From positions 3,169,978 through 3,233,977 of the forward strand of contig CBDDAA010000004.1 in the NCBI GenBank assembly GCA_965224675.1: DNA of 64,000 nt. The letters are read 5' to 3'. Position numbers and translations under genes: made by a program. Position 1 is the stretch's first letter. Every line of letters starts with the position of its first letter. Below, in pieces: positions 26,578-34,940 of this stretch. The notes under the pieces are model-generated. The model had not been told where the DNA came from. It saw only the letters and a program-made list of their open reading frames with translations, and ran no database searches. This stretch comes from UBA7957 sp965224675. GTDB taxonomy: Bacteria; Pseudomonadota; Gammaproteobacteria; Granulosicoccales; Granulosicoccaceae.

Positions 26578-29229
26578 CTATTCAACATCGAATGAGGAAC
26601 ATAATGCCTTGAACTCGGCGGCAATTCGTTCTGTGTCAATACGGCGTACAGGGGGCTGACGATGCTGTTGCTTATAAATTGACCCTCTGAGCCCATCAAG
26701 TCCGTCTTCTGCATATTGTCGGGGCGGACCCTCCTGCAACGGTTTATCGCTCCGTTGTTCTTTGTAGGGGCCCGAGATCTGACCCTTACTCTTGAGTAAA
26801 TTATTGTTGAAGTATCCTCGGAACCAGGTGGGTGTACCGCGAATCCAGTTTGGGCCTTTCTTGATCAGGGAATAGCCGTGATAACCGCCTTTGCCACCCT
26901 TGCCACCCACCCCGGGTTGCCCATCAGGTCCATCGCTTCCATCTTTGTCTATTACGTAAACTTTTTCAGAGGGTTCTGGCAGTTGACTGACCGCACCATG
27001 ATGTCCACCCGGGCCCCCATAACCTGCAGAGGCACCTCTGCCACCCTGCAGCGCCAACGGCGCGGTTGTTCCCCACCAGGCCGCTCTATCCCCACCTATC
27101 GACGAACCAAACCTATGCGCCCAGTCAGGCCTGCCGACCCATATTGCATCCTTGCCATTGAGTTGCCGGGTCTGATCCGCACCGGTCTTGCCATCATGCC
27201 CCCTGGTACCATCTCCGCCATTAGCCATCAGAGTCAGTGCATAACCTTGTATCCCGTGCGTAGATATCACCAGGATGTTACCGGCCGGATTGCCGGCTCT
27301 TCCTGCCTTACCATCATTGCCGGTCGATTGCTGGCGGCGCTGGCCGCTGACATTAATAGTACAACTCTCGCACGTCTCAATCTTGCTTGCCGCAACAATT
27401 ACGTTCTTGCCGCCTGCCAGTTCTTGATCAATGTCAGCATCACAGTACAGCGTCCCCGAGATATAAAATCGCAGTTCTGTCGCCTTTATGTTGAACCTCA
27501 TGGGTCGCAATGCCTCAAGCATTTGCGACAATGCCACATTTGGCATATTGGCAGTAATCAGCATCGATTCGGCTTGTATTTCCTGGTGTGTAGGTAGATT
27601 GAACGGCCTGATGAAAGAACGCAGTAACACCTCTCGCAGCGCTTGCCGGCCTGAGGGTATTGCAATTAATGTATCCAATGATTTATTAAAGTGCTGCGCA
27701 TCTTCGCCGTGCAGTTCTTTGGTGATTGGTGAACACAATTCGATCGACAGCGGTTGCTGGCTGTCGGTCAGTACATTTTCCAGTTTGTCCTTTATTGCAA
27801 GAACCTTGCACTGCACCGGGTACCTGCCTAGTACTTCCTTAATCTCCTTCAACAAACCGGGTATTCGTCGCTTATTAGCTAAGCTATAAAGCTCGTTCAG
27901 ATCTCGCTGAAAAGCGGTTAGCATTGTGCGATCAATGCTCGGTTTATCCCCATCACCGTCCTGAAAAAAATGCCGAAGATCTTCTACTAACTGATGCTGA
28001 CGATCAAGCTTGTCAAGACGCGCAAGCAGCGACGCGTCCGCCTCACTTCGTTGCACATTGATGACAGGGGCAACGATGTACGGTCGTGGCAGTGAAACCA
28101 GAAGTTCTTCAAGCAGCGGCGTATCACCAAGCTCTGCACACGCTGAACGAATCCCGGCGAGTTCATCCAGTAGACGTTCCAAAGCGTCATCAGGGGTCGC
28201 CGCTATCCATTGTTCAAACCAGATCCGATATGATTGACGGGTTTCATCAAGGTTGTCGAGCAATGCTTTTGTTTCACGACCGATCAGCTCAGACAGGGAA
28301 TACTTCGCATCACCATATATCGGATAGTTGAAGCTCTGCTGTGGATTTCTAACCGTCTTTAAAGCGGCAATCCTGTCCAGAACCACTGCCCGACCTTCAT
28401 TGTCAAGTGGATTACAATAGAGCAGCGAACGACCGTCGTCCTCAATCATGGTTTCAAACAACCAGGCAGCCTCGCCAAACCGGCTCGATTCTTTGAGTAC
28501 CTTCCAGTGTTTGTTCAACAATCTGATCAGATTAGAGCGCTTTTTTGAATGAGAATGGGTCTTAGTCACCAGGAAAATCAGAGAACCACTGTAGTTTTGC
28601 GGCTTGGTAAACAAATCACCCAGAATCGGCAGAAGATTTCCCAGGTTGGGCAGCTTCGAACTGGTCAGATCATCTATCTCGATAAGAATAACGATTGCTC
28701 TTATCGTATTCGCCTTGGCGAAAACGGAACCAAGCGTGTAGGCTGATGCAACGTCATACTCATCACCACGAGTATCCTCAAAGCCAGCTGTGTCGCAGAA
28801 AAGAAACGCTTCATTGGTGCGCGGTGCAACGATCTTTGGAAACTTGGTTTCAGAGTCCAGGCCATGCCCGATATCGACAACTGGGTCTTCACATCCAATT
28901 GTGAAGTCGTCATCGTCATCATTCTCGACTATTCTGGTCATTCGGCAGCCGGCCAGATAGTTGATAGCCGTACTCTTACCACTACCTGATGCACCAAGAA
29001 ACAGGACTATATCCATGTCCACCGCCTTATCCGCCTGACTCTTACCTTTTCTTACAAGCTCACGGATAAGATCAAAATTCAAAGCAGTACTGGTAACAGC
29101 TTGCGCGCTCTCAGCAACTGTAAAGAAACTCCCCTGGCCTTTCGACGAGTCCTCTGGCGGTAGTTCCTGAAGCCAACGTAACTCGCTCAAAGGAATTCGG
29201 TCAGTGCCCGTCAATGTATTTCCCCCCAA
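26578..29229 (-). CDS. P-loop GTPase with collagen-like C-terminal region, partner of the giant protein
   Basis: Encodes 883 aa. The GTPase-like domain carries GASGSGKST (79-87), DTAGFEDTRG (146-155) and VTKTH (221-225) where a GTPase would have NKxD. A helical linker (about 310-575) and a beta-rich stretch (about 585-665) follow, then Gly-rich blocks (NGGDGTRGHDGKTG, GYGGPGGHHG, GVGGKGGKGGYHGYS). The order matches residues 55-890 of the giant neighbour, including the shared KGGYHG(F/Y)S, but the protein stops where the neighbour's helical region begins. No signal peptide. The 5'-most start is TTG at 29229; TTG at 29214 is better placed, 7 bp after GGGGGG. It is first in a two-gene unit. Confidence 0.83.
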   Translation of the reverse strand: MGGNTLTGTDRIPLSELRWLQELPPEDSSKGQGSFFTVAESAQAVTSTALNFDLIRELVRKGKSQADKAVDMDIVLFLGASGSGKSTAINYLAGCRMTRIVENDDDDDFTIGCEDPVVDIGHGLDSETKFPKIVAPRTNEAFLFCDTAGFEDTRGDEYDVASAYTLGSVFAKANTIRAIVILIEIDDLTSSKLPNLGNLLPILGDLFTKPQNYSGSLIFLVTKTHSHSKKRSNLIRLLNKHWKVLKESSRFGEAAWLFETMIEDDGRSLLYCNPLDNEGRAVVLDRIAALKTVRNPQQSFNYPIYGDAKYSLSELIGRETKALLDNLDETRQSYRIWFEQWIAATPDDALERLLDELAGIRSACAELGDTPLLEELLVSLPRPYIVAPVINVQRSEADASLLARLDKLDRQHQLVEDLRHFFQDGDGDKPSIDRTMLTAFQRDLNELYSLANKRRIPGLLKEIKEVLGRYPVQCKVLAIKDKLENVLTDSQQPLSIELCSPITKELHGEDAQHFNKSLDTLIAIPSGRQALREVLLRSFIRPFNLPTHQEIQAESMLITANMPNVALSQMLEALRPMRFNIKATELRFYISGTLYCDADIDQELAGGKNVIVAASKIETCESCTINVSGQRRQQSTGNDGKAGRAGNPAGNILVISTHGIQGYALTLMANGGDGTRGHDGKTGADQTRQLNGKDAIWVGRPDWAHRFGSSIGGDRAAWWGTTAPLALQGGRGASAGYGGPGGHHGAVSQLPEPSEKVYVIDKDGSDGPDGQPGVGGKGGKGGYHGYSLIKKGPNWIRGTPTWFRGYFNNNLLKSKGQISGPYKEQRSDKPLQEGPPRQYAEDGLDGLRGSIYKQQHRQPPVRRIDTERIAAEFKALCSSFDVE

Positions 29230-29602
29230 ACCGAACTCGCCGGCAAGTCATACCAGCTACAACCACATCACGGCAATTCAGTTGTGGAACAGTAACAGAA
29301 TGCGGCAGGGACATGTGGTTTTCTGTGGGGACTGTTTGAAAAGATAGTTGCAATTTCATCTGGAGAAAATGTACCTCAATTTTCTATCTCAACTTTGCCA
29401 GGCTCTGCCAGATTATAGATCAGCCAGGTAAATTCCTGGGCCTTCTCTGAGTTGGACGGCAGTTGCGTTATCTAGCGTATTGCTTCATTTCGTGCTTCTT
29501 CACTACTATCGCTATTCTTTTCGTTTCAGCGGTAAAACACTGCTACTTTCGCCTAGAGTATTCACAATAATTCCATTCATTTGAATTGCAAACCGAGCAT
29601 CA
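29230..29602. other. Intergenic region upstream of the GTPase pair
   Basis: 370 bp with no gene or clear repeat. It presumably holds the promoter for the two GTPase genes, read leftwards; no unambiguous promoter boxes were identified. The inverted-repeat element begins at its right end. Confidence 0.4.
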
Positions 29603-29913
29603 GTACTCCATCAACATAGGATTGATGAATACAGAACCAAGCTAAAGCGCAAAGACGAGGCACTGTGCGTAGGGAATGGTTGGCCCTTTTCAAGCGCTGT
29701 AACGCTGTATTTGCGCTTTAGTTTGACTCCCTTCGGGCGAGTCAGAAGGCGCTCATCCACGTTGTTCCAACTCTTGCCAAGGGAACAACCATTGCCTGCA
29801 AGTTGCGCCTCGACTCGGGCTCCTGCTTCGTTCTACCTCCTCCATCCCTGGAGTCGTAGTGGCTAAGCGCTTTCTGACTCGCTGCATCTATCAATCCTAT
29901 GTTGATGGAGTAC
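29603..29913. repeat. 311-bp element with perfect 23-bp inverted ends and nested stems
   Basis: Left end 29603-29625 (GTACTCCATCAACATAGG, then ATTGA) and right end 29891-29913 are perfect 23-bp inverted copies. Inside, CTAAAGCGCAAA (29642-29653) pairs with TTTGCGCTTTAG (about 29710-29721), and GCGAGTCAGAAGGCGC (near 29738) pairs with GCGCTTTCTGACTCGC (near 29867) with one mismatch. No coding frame lies inside. The nested stems suggest a multi-armed fold, as a MITE or a structured RNA. It ends 14 bp from the AraC stop codon. A related sequence occurs at 50339-50368. Confidence 0.65.
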
Positions 29914-29927
29914 TTAGGACAGTGCAG

Positions 29928-30386
29928 TCATTTAGTTTTTAGTGTATATCCTTTTTGTACGAGTTTTACTGCAGATCTGGAATCCGTTTCAATATTTCCA
30001 AGTGTCATGCATTCAGCATATCGATTTACCTGATCTGGAAGTTGCGCTTTTTCCAGATTATTAAGATACAATTTTCGAAACTCTTTCGGGCAACTTCCAA
30101 ACTTTTTTGTAAACGCACGGGTAAACGTTCGGTTGGATGAAAACCCGCAATTATACGCAATGTCACCAATCGACTTATATTGTTGATAACAAAGCATATG
30201 CGCTGAGTTTTCAAAGCGAACTCGCTTTACCAAACCTACTGGTGATTCACCTGTGTACTGACGAAACGTACGACTAAAATGAAATTGAGACATGCATGCA
30301 ACATCAGCTAACTGACCCAAATTTAAAGGCTTGTTCCAGTTTGTATGTGCATAGTTCAACACTACATTTAATCGATTAATATGCAT
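29928..30386 (-). CDS. AraC-family regulator, DNA-binding part with shortened C-terminus
   Basis: Encodes 152 aa. Residues about 8-105 form an AraC/XylS double helix-turn-helix (LNLGQLADVACMSQFHFSR, IGDIAYNCGFSSNRTFTRAF, FGSCPKEFRK). AraC proteins with the HTH at the N-terminus usually continue into a GyrI-like effector-binding domain of about 150 residues; here only about 40 residues follow, ending in VQKGYTLKTK. It is either a stand-alone DNA-binding protein or a gene cut short. The 311-bp repeat element starts 14 bp beyond the stop, suggesting that its insertion removed the rest. Confidence 0.75.
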   Translation of the reverse strand: MHINRLNVVLNYAHTNWNKPLNLGQLADVACMSQFHFSRTFRQYTGESPVGLVKRVRFENSAHMLCYQQYKSIGDIAYNCGFSSNRTFTRAFTKKFGSCPKEFRKLYLNNLEKAQLPDQVNRYAECMTLGNIETDSRSAVKLVQKGYTLKTK

Positions 30387-30597
30387 TGCGTAGCTTCTGA
30401 GGCTTTTCTATACCGATTAGATATACTTGAGAATAGTGTATCACTAATGACCGAGAATACGATAATAAATGAAATTTGATCAAAGTTATCATTCCCAAAT
30501 TACCACAAAAAATCCCTGAATTACTGACCACCCAATGGGAATAATCCGGATATTCATTTGAGTATCACAACCATACAGAAGGTCTTCAGTGGCGTAA

Positions 30598-30819
30598 AAA
30601 GAAAAAGCAGGATTGCAAAACTGGGGGGGTATCCATAGCCTTCGTCATGCTTATGCGACACATCAGCTCTACAACGCCATGCCAATTCATGAGCTGCAAG
30701 CACAACTGGGCCATCGTAACCTGGGAACAACGGAACGCTATTTACATTGGTTACCCAATCAACGAGGAGACGCTAATACAGCCCTTGATTTAATAAAAAG
30801 ACTTGCAGTGACACTATGA
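30598..30819 (+). pseudogene. Tyrosine recombinase C-terminal fragment
   Basis: About 73 residues of the catalytic end of a phage-type integrase: GGIHSLRHAYATH supplies the Arg and His of the active site, LGHRNLGTTERYLHW the second His and the Tyr nucleophile. An in-frame TAA lies just upstream and the N-terminal two thirds are missing, so it is not a working enzyme. Its stop overlaps the start of the IS91-type fragment by 4 bp, an arrangement known from IS91-related elements that carry an accessory recombinase. Confidence 0.7.
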
Positions 30820-31067
30820 ATAAGCCAAGCATTCAGGCTCTACTTCAAGAGCACATCGAGCACTACTTGCATAATCATCGACTGGATGGGCAAAGAATCA
30901 AAGTGTGTCGTCATTTGATTGAATGTCATACAGCGGCGCTGGGAGGATTGCAATATGCGTGTGATTATTGTGAAACGATGACGGTTCAATATCATAGCTG
31001 TCGGGATAGACATTGCCGAAGTGTCAGCAGCGAGCGAGCACTCAATGGCGTGAAAGCATCAATGTGA
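30816..31067 (+). pseudogene. IS91-family transposase N-terminal fragment, frameshifted
   Basis: 83 codons: a helical start (IQALLQEHIEHYL) and the zinc-binding segment CDYCETMTVQYHSCRDRHC typical of IS91 transposases. The frame then breaks. Inserting one C after about 31016 restores PKCQQRASTQWRE, which continues the family pattern, so a single-base loss is visible. Beyond about 31060 the resemblance ends, with no Y1 catalytic region, so the gene is truncated as well. Together with the recombinase tail it is a relic of an IS91-like element. Confidence 0.65.
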
Positions 31068-31185
31068 GTCTTGTGGCTCACTTTTCAACCGTTGGGGTGA
31101 CTCAGTTTTGCATTGTTGGTAACAGAATGGGAGGGATCAGCAAAACATAAATTGTTTCAATCACAACAGCAACCAGTATTACAAC

Positions 31186-32424
31186 TTAATATAGAATCCG
31201 GTCTAATGCACTGATCAGCTTATCCACTTCTTCACGAGTTGTATAATGAACAAAACTCAGGCGCAAAACACCGCCATCCGCATCTTCACCAAGCGCTTGC
31301 AGACAACGCAGTGCGTAAAAATCACCCCCACCCGTCATAATACCCTGTTCAGCTAGTTTCTCGACCACAGGCGCTACGGGTTCGGCCAAGACAACCGCTA
31401 CTGTAGGTGCTCTATCTTGAGCAAGTTGTGGCCCGATCAAGCGCAGATCATTTTTCCCCGAGACATAATCAAGCAAAGGCTGCAGCAATTCACTTTCATG
31501 ATTACGCATCAGGTCATGCATCAGCGCACCTTTTTCGGCACTCGTGCCTGCCGTGTGATTGCCTGACTCAGTGTGATGGTCATAAAGTAACTCAAAATAG
31601 TCAACGATGCCTGCACAGGCTGCAATCTGTGCATGATCAGGCCCTGCCGGGGTAAAGCGTTTATAAAGTGAATCGGCATTAAAATAATGCCCCTGGTTGG
31701 GCAACCTCTCTGCCAATTCGCGCTTGATGAACATTACTCCTTGATGCGGTCCGTAGGTTTTATAGGTGGAGTACAGATAGATATCAGCTCCAAGTTGCTT
31801 TATATTAATAACACCATGCGGTGCGTAACTAACCCCATCAACACAGCTATAAGCACCAGCCTCTCTGGCCAGCGCACAAATTTTCGCAACTGGGTTTATC
31901 TCAGCCACAATATTTGAGCAATGGGGAAAACAGACTAATTTGACCCTTTTATCCAGTAAAGCGCGTAGCCCTTCCAGGGGTAAATGACCCGAGTTAGGGT
32001 CAAGCTTCCACTCACGCACTTCAATACCTCTTTCCTGCAATCGCCGCCAGGGGCCGGTATTGGCTTCATGATCTTGATTGCTGACAATGATCGCATCACC
32101 TGATGTCAGCATTTGTGCAAAGGCTTGAGCCAAAACATAAGTGTTTTGCGTAGTGGATGGACCGAAACTCAGCTCATCTGTTGCAACCCCGGTTATTGCG
32201 GCAAGTCTGTTTCTCGCTTCATCCATTTCCTCTCCGCCAAGGCGTGAAGCCTCATAAGGCCCAAAGGGTTGGACTTTACGCTGAGTATAATATCGGGTCA
32301 GTCGCTCGATTACCTGCCGACAGGTATAAGACCCGCCCGCGTTTTCAAAAAACGCCTGCCCTTGCAGAGACGGTTCCGAAAAAGCCGGAAACTGGCTGCG
32401 TACAAAATCAATATCAAGCCGCAT
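31186..32424 (-). CDS. Class V aminotransferase, cysteine desulfurase-like
   Basis: Encodes 412 aa from ATG 32424, which has GGAG 7 bp upstream; a TTG four codons earlier overlaps that site and is unlikely. PLP fold-type I landmarks are FFENAGGSYTCRQV near the N-terminus, SNQDHEAN, the aspartate segment SCVDGVSYAPHG and the Schiff-base lysine in YSTYKTYGPHQG. It resembles the cysteine desulfurase-like branch of class V enzymes, but no active-site cysteine loop or isc/suf neighbour is evident, so the substrate is uncertain. It stands alone, flanked by transposon relics. Confidence 0.82.
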   Translation of the reverse strand: MRLDIDFVRSQFPAFSEPSLQGQAFFENAGGSYTCRQVIERLTRYYTQRKVQPFGPYEASRLGGEEMDEARNRLAAITGVATDELSFGPSTTQNTYVLAQAFAQMLTSGDAIIVSNQDHEANTGPWRRLQERGIEVREWKLDPNSGHLPLEGLRALLDKRVKLVCFPHCSNIVAEINPVAKICALAREAGAYSCVDGVSYAPHGVINIKQLGADIYLYSTYKTYGPHQGVMFIKRELAERLPNQGHYFNADSLYKRFTPAGPDHAQIAACAGIVDYFELLYDHHTESGNHTAGTSAEKGALMHDLMRNHESELLQPLLDYVSGKNDLRLIGPQLAQDRAPTVAVVLAEPVAPVVEKLAEQGIMTGGGDFYALRCLQALGEDADGGVLRLSFVHYTTREEVDKLISALDRILY

Positions 32425-32885
32425 ATAATTCTCCAATCAAAGTATTACTGAACTTCATTTAAAATCAGGCACTTACCTAGCGCTGGAAATTCATATAATT
32501 GAAAACTGGAACAGACCCCAACGTTTGAAGCAAGCACTCAATAATCCTGACAGGATCTGCTCTATTCTACTGTTTTTTCAGATAATCGTATCATCAGCAA
32601 GCCCTGCCACCTTTAAAAAAGTTTGATGTTGAATAAATTCTTGAACGATTTACCAAAGCCACTGCCACACATAGAGAGAACTATGCTGTTGTGTTCTATT
32701 TACACGGTGCAAGACATAACACTATAAGTTGATGAGTACACAAAAAGGTATTCCAATACAATTACTCACAGAGCTTACACAATAACCTTCAATATGAAAA
32801 AACGATTGATAAAAATAAATTATATCTATGTTGCTCAGTTAATTTGGGTAAAACACAGAATACCCTCCAGGGAAAATCACAGTTT
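32425..32885. other. Divergent intergenic region
   Basis: 460 bp between the aminotransferase and histidine kinase genes, which point away from each other, so both promoters should lie here. A 31-codon open frame (32794-32889) ends in an ATGA overlap with the kinase start; it could be a leader but has no clear ribosome site. Nothing else recognisable. Confidence 0.4.
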
Positions 32886-34283
32886 ATGAAATCTTTGCGT
32901 TCGAAGGTGTTCTTAGGCGTGTTGGCTGGGTTGTTGCTGGTCACACTGGCTGCTGAAGTCGTCCTGTACCGCCAGGCAATTTCATTCGCTGAAAAGGAGT
33001 TATTGAATTCGCTTAAACGATACGCAATTGCACTGACAGAAGTTGTCTACGTCGATTCAAATGATCAATTGCACTTCAACAAGAGCTGGGAGAAGAACTT
33101 AAAAATCGGTCTGAATGATCGCGCTGATTTTTTTGAATTCAAAACGCTTGACAGCCAGTTTATCACTGATTCACATAACCTTGGCGGTGAAAGTCTACCT
33201 GAACCCGGCACAGATCGCGGATATAAATTAGTTGACTACGGGAGGATTCTGCTCGGTGTCTATGAGTATCATTTCAATCTCTCTGCCCAAGACCGGAAAC
33301 ATTTAACATTTAAGTTATTGGTGGCAAATAATACGGGCTTGGTCAAAACTGCCAGAAAATCGACAATGCGCACCTTGTTACTGTTTACACCATTGATCCT
33401 TCTCGCCGCTTTCGGTGTAAGTTTCGCACTGACCGCAATAATCCTCGCCTCAATCTCAAAATTTAGAACACGTGTAGTGGAACTTGAGCAGACAGATACA
33501 AAATCTCGTCTCAATTTAAATGATGTGGATACTGAAATGAAACCACTCGGCCAGGCACTTAACAAATTCATTGATCAGATCAACCAGCAGTTGCTTAACG
33601 AATCCAGGTTGTTGGCTGAAACCGCTCATGAACTTCATACACCATTGGTGAACATGCACACCGAGATTAGATTTCTGCAAAAGGGCAATCCGACGATTAA
33701 AGACTATAAGTATGGCCTGAAAGAAGTTGAAAGAGGCGTCATCGCGCTACAGCGAATGACCGATAATATGCTTATGCTTAACCGCATTGAGAGCGGGAAA
33801 TACCATCCTGGATTGAGCCTTCTTGATTTACGAGATGAAATTCAGCGATTTTTAAAAAAAATCAAAAAAGAGCTTACCGAAGAAGGCGTATCCGTCAGAC
33901 TACAGGGAGATCAGGTGATGGTATGTTGTAATCGGGTTGTCATTAATCTGATTATAAAGCAGCTCATCAAAAATGCAAGCATGTACGCACCAGGTTCACC
34001 CATTGATATTAGCTGGAAACGGGTAGAAGACAAAGTATCACTGCACATAGACGATAACGGACAAGGAATTGCGAAATCTGAACGCGAGCTGATCTTTAAC
34101 CGACTTTATCGCATCACAGATCCGAATCATTCCCGCCCCAGTGGCAGTGGTCTGGGTCTTTCATTGGTCAGATTGTATGCAAAGTCAGTCAACGCGACGG
34201 TTCAATGTCATGAATCAGCGACAGGTGGTGCACGTTTTACCATCGCCCTGCCTACAAAGTGCCAGACAGAAGATGGTTTATAA
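32886..34283 (+). CDS. Orphan sensor histidine kinase
   Basis: Encodes 465 aa from ATG 32886; the frame also opens at TTG 32844. Two transmembrane segments (about residues 10-30 and 163-190) bracket a periplasmic sensor region of about 130 aa with no recognised fold. HisKA contains the phospho-acceptor in AETAHELHTPL. The ATPase domain has a somewhat unusual N-box (LIIKQLIKNASMYAPG) but normal G-boxes (IDDNGQGIAKSE, GSGLGLSLVRLYAKS). No response regulator is adjacent, so its partner is elsewhere. The P460 cytochrome gene follows 72 bp later on the same strand. Confidence 0.87.
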   Translation: MKSLRSKVFLGVLAGLLLVTLAAEVVLYRQAISFAEKELLNSLKRYAIALTEVVYVDSNDQLHFNKSWEKNLKIGLNDRADFFEFKTLDSQFITDSHNLGGESLPEPGTDRGYKLVDYGRILLGVYEYHFNLSAQDRKHLTFKLLVANNTGLVKTARKSTMRTLLLFTPLILLAAFGVSFALTAIILASISKFRTRVVELEQTDTKSRLNLNDVDTEMKPLGQALNKFIDQINQQLLNESRLLAETAHELHTPLVNMHTEIRFLQKGNPTIKDYKYGLKEVERGVIALQRMTDNMLMLNRIESGKYHPGLSLLDLRDEIQRFLKKIKKELTEEGVSVRLQGDQVMVCCNRVVINLIIKQLIKNASMYAPGSPIDISWKRVEDKVSLHIDDNGQGIAKSERELIFNRLYRITDPNHSRPSGSGLGLSLVRLYAKSVNATVQCHESATGGARFTIALPTKCQTEDGL

Positions 34284-34355
34284 CGGTTAATTAACCTTTG
34301 AGGTGTTTTTTGTAAAAAAACAAACTCTTTTCACCCTGATAGAGGCATTATTTAA

Positions 34356-34901
34356 ATGAAACTAAAACTAATAAGCTTAATGGGTGCAGTGATCATTGCT
34401 GCAATTATGGGCAATATCCAATTGGTGGATGCAGAATCTGAGCAATTTGGCGATGCCGACAATGTCGCTTTTGCTAAAAAGCTGTGGCAAGCGATGGAAG
34501 ATCTTAATTTGACAGGCAATTCATTAAAGCCCGATAAACCCTACACAGGAATCCATCCTCATGGCACGGTGCTGGAAACACTTATTGACAAGATAATTGT
34601 TGATGATCGTGAAGGCGAGGTATTACTAAAACGCAACTATGGCGGTGCGGGTGTATCAATCGCTAGCGTTGGCAGCAATCGGGAAAAATTTCTTAACGAT
34701 CTGACCGTAATGTTTAAACGGGAGAAAGGCTATGATGACGACAATCAGGATTGGTTCTGGGCCAAATTTAATTCTGATGGTAGCCTGGACATGAATCCAA
34801 GGGGGAAAAAACTGGCAGGGCGCCTGGCCAAAGGCAAAGCAAAAGGCTGTATTGCATGCCATAAGGGAGCACCTGGTGGAGACTATCTTTTTGTTAAGTA
34901 A
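34356..34901 (+). CDS. Cytochrome P460-type monohaem protein
   Basis: Encodes 181 aa with a signal peptide (about residues 1-26). The body (HPHGTVLETLIDK, REGEVLLKRNYGG, FKREKGYDDDNQDWFWAKF) and the C-terminal haem site GCIACHKGAPGGDYLF match the cytochrome P460 family. P460 proteins have a haem cross-linked to lysine and in some bacteria oxidise hydroxylamine or act on nitric oxide; which, if any, applies here cannot be read from sequence. Periplasmic. It lies between the histidine kinase and the ABC-like gene, all plus strand. Confidence 0.85.
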   Translation: MKLKLISLMGAVIIAAIMGNIQLVDAESEQFGDADNVAFAKKLWQAMEDLNLTGNSLKPDKPYTGIHPHGTVLETLIDKIIVDDREGEVLLKRNYGGAGVSIASVGSNREKFLNDLTVMFKREKGYDDDNQDWFWAKFNSDGSLDMNPRGKKLAGRLAKGKAKGCIACHKGAPGGDYLFVK

Positions 34902-34940
34902 AAATGTTAGTCAGTAAACTGCGACACTAGTGCTGCAACC

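Noticed and set aside
24000..27300. Collagen-like blocks as a CRISPR array or DNA tandem repeat
   Set aside because: Similarity is at the protein level (Gly spacing); the DNA units vary in sequence and length and have no constant spacer.
26878..27597. Plus-strand frame of 239 aa inside the 883-aa GTPase gene
   Set aside because: It is antisense to the Gly-rich block, whose skewed codons keep the opposite strand free of stops; the minus frame has clear domains.
32794..32889. 31-codon leader frame overlapping the histidine kinase start by ATGA
   Set aside because: The overlap is suggestive, but there is no Shine-Dalgarno site and no attenuator-type repeat of codons, so it is not listed as a gene.
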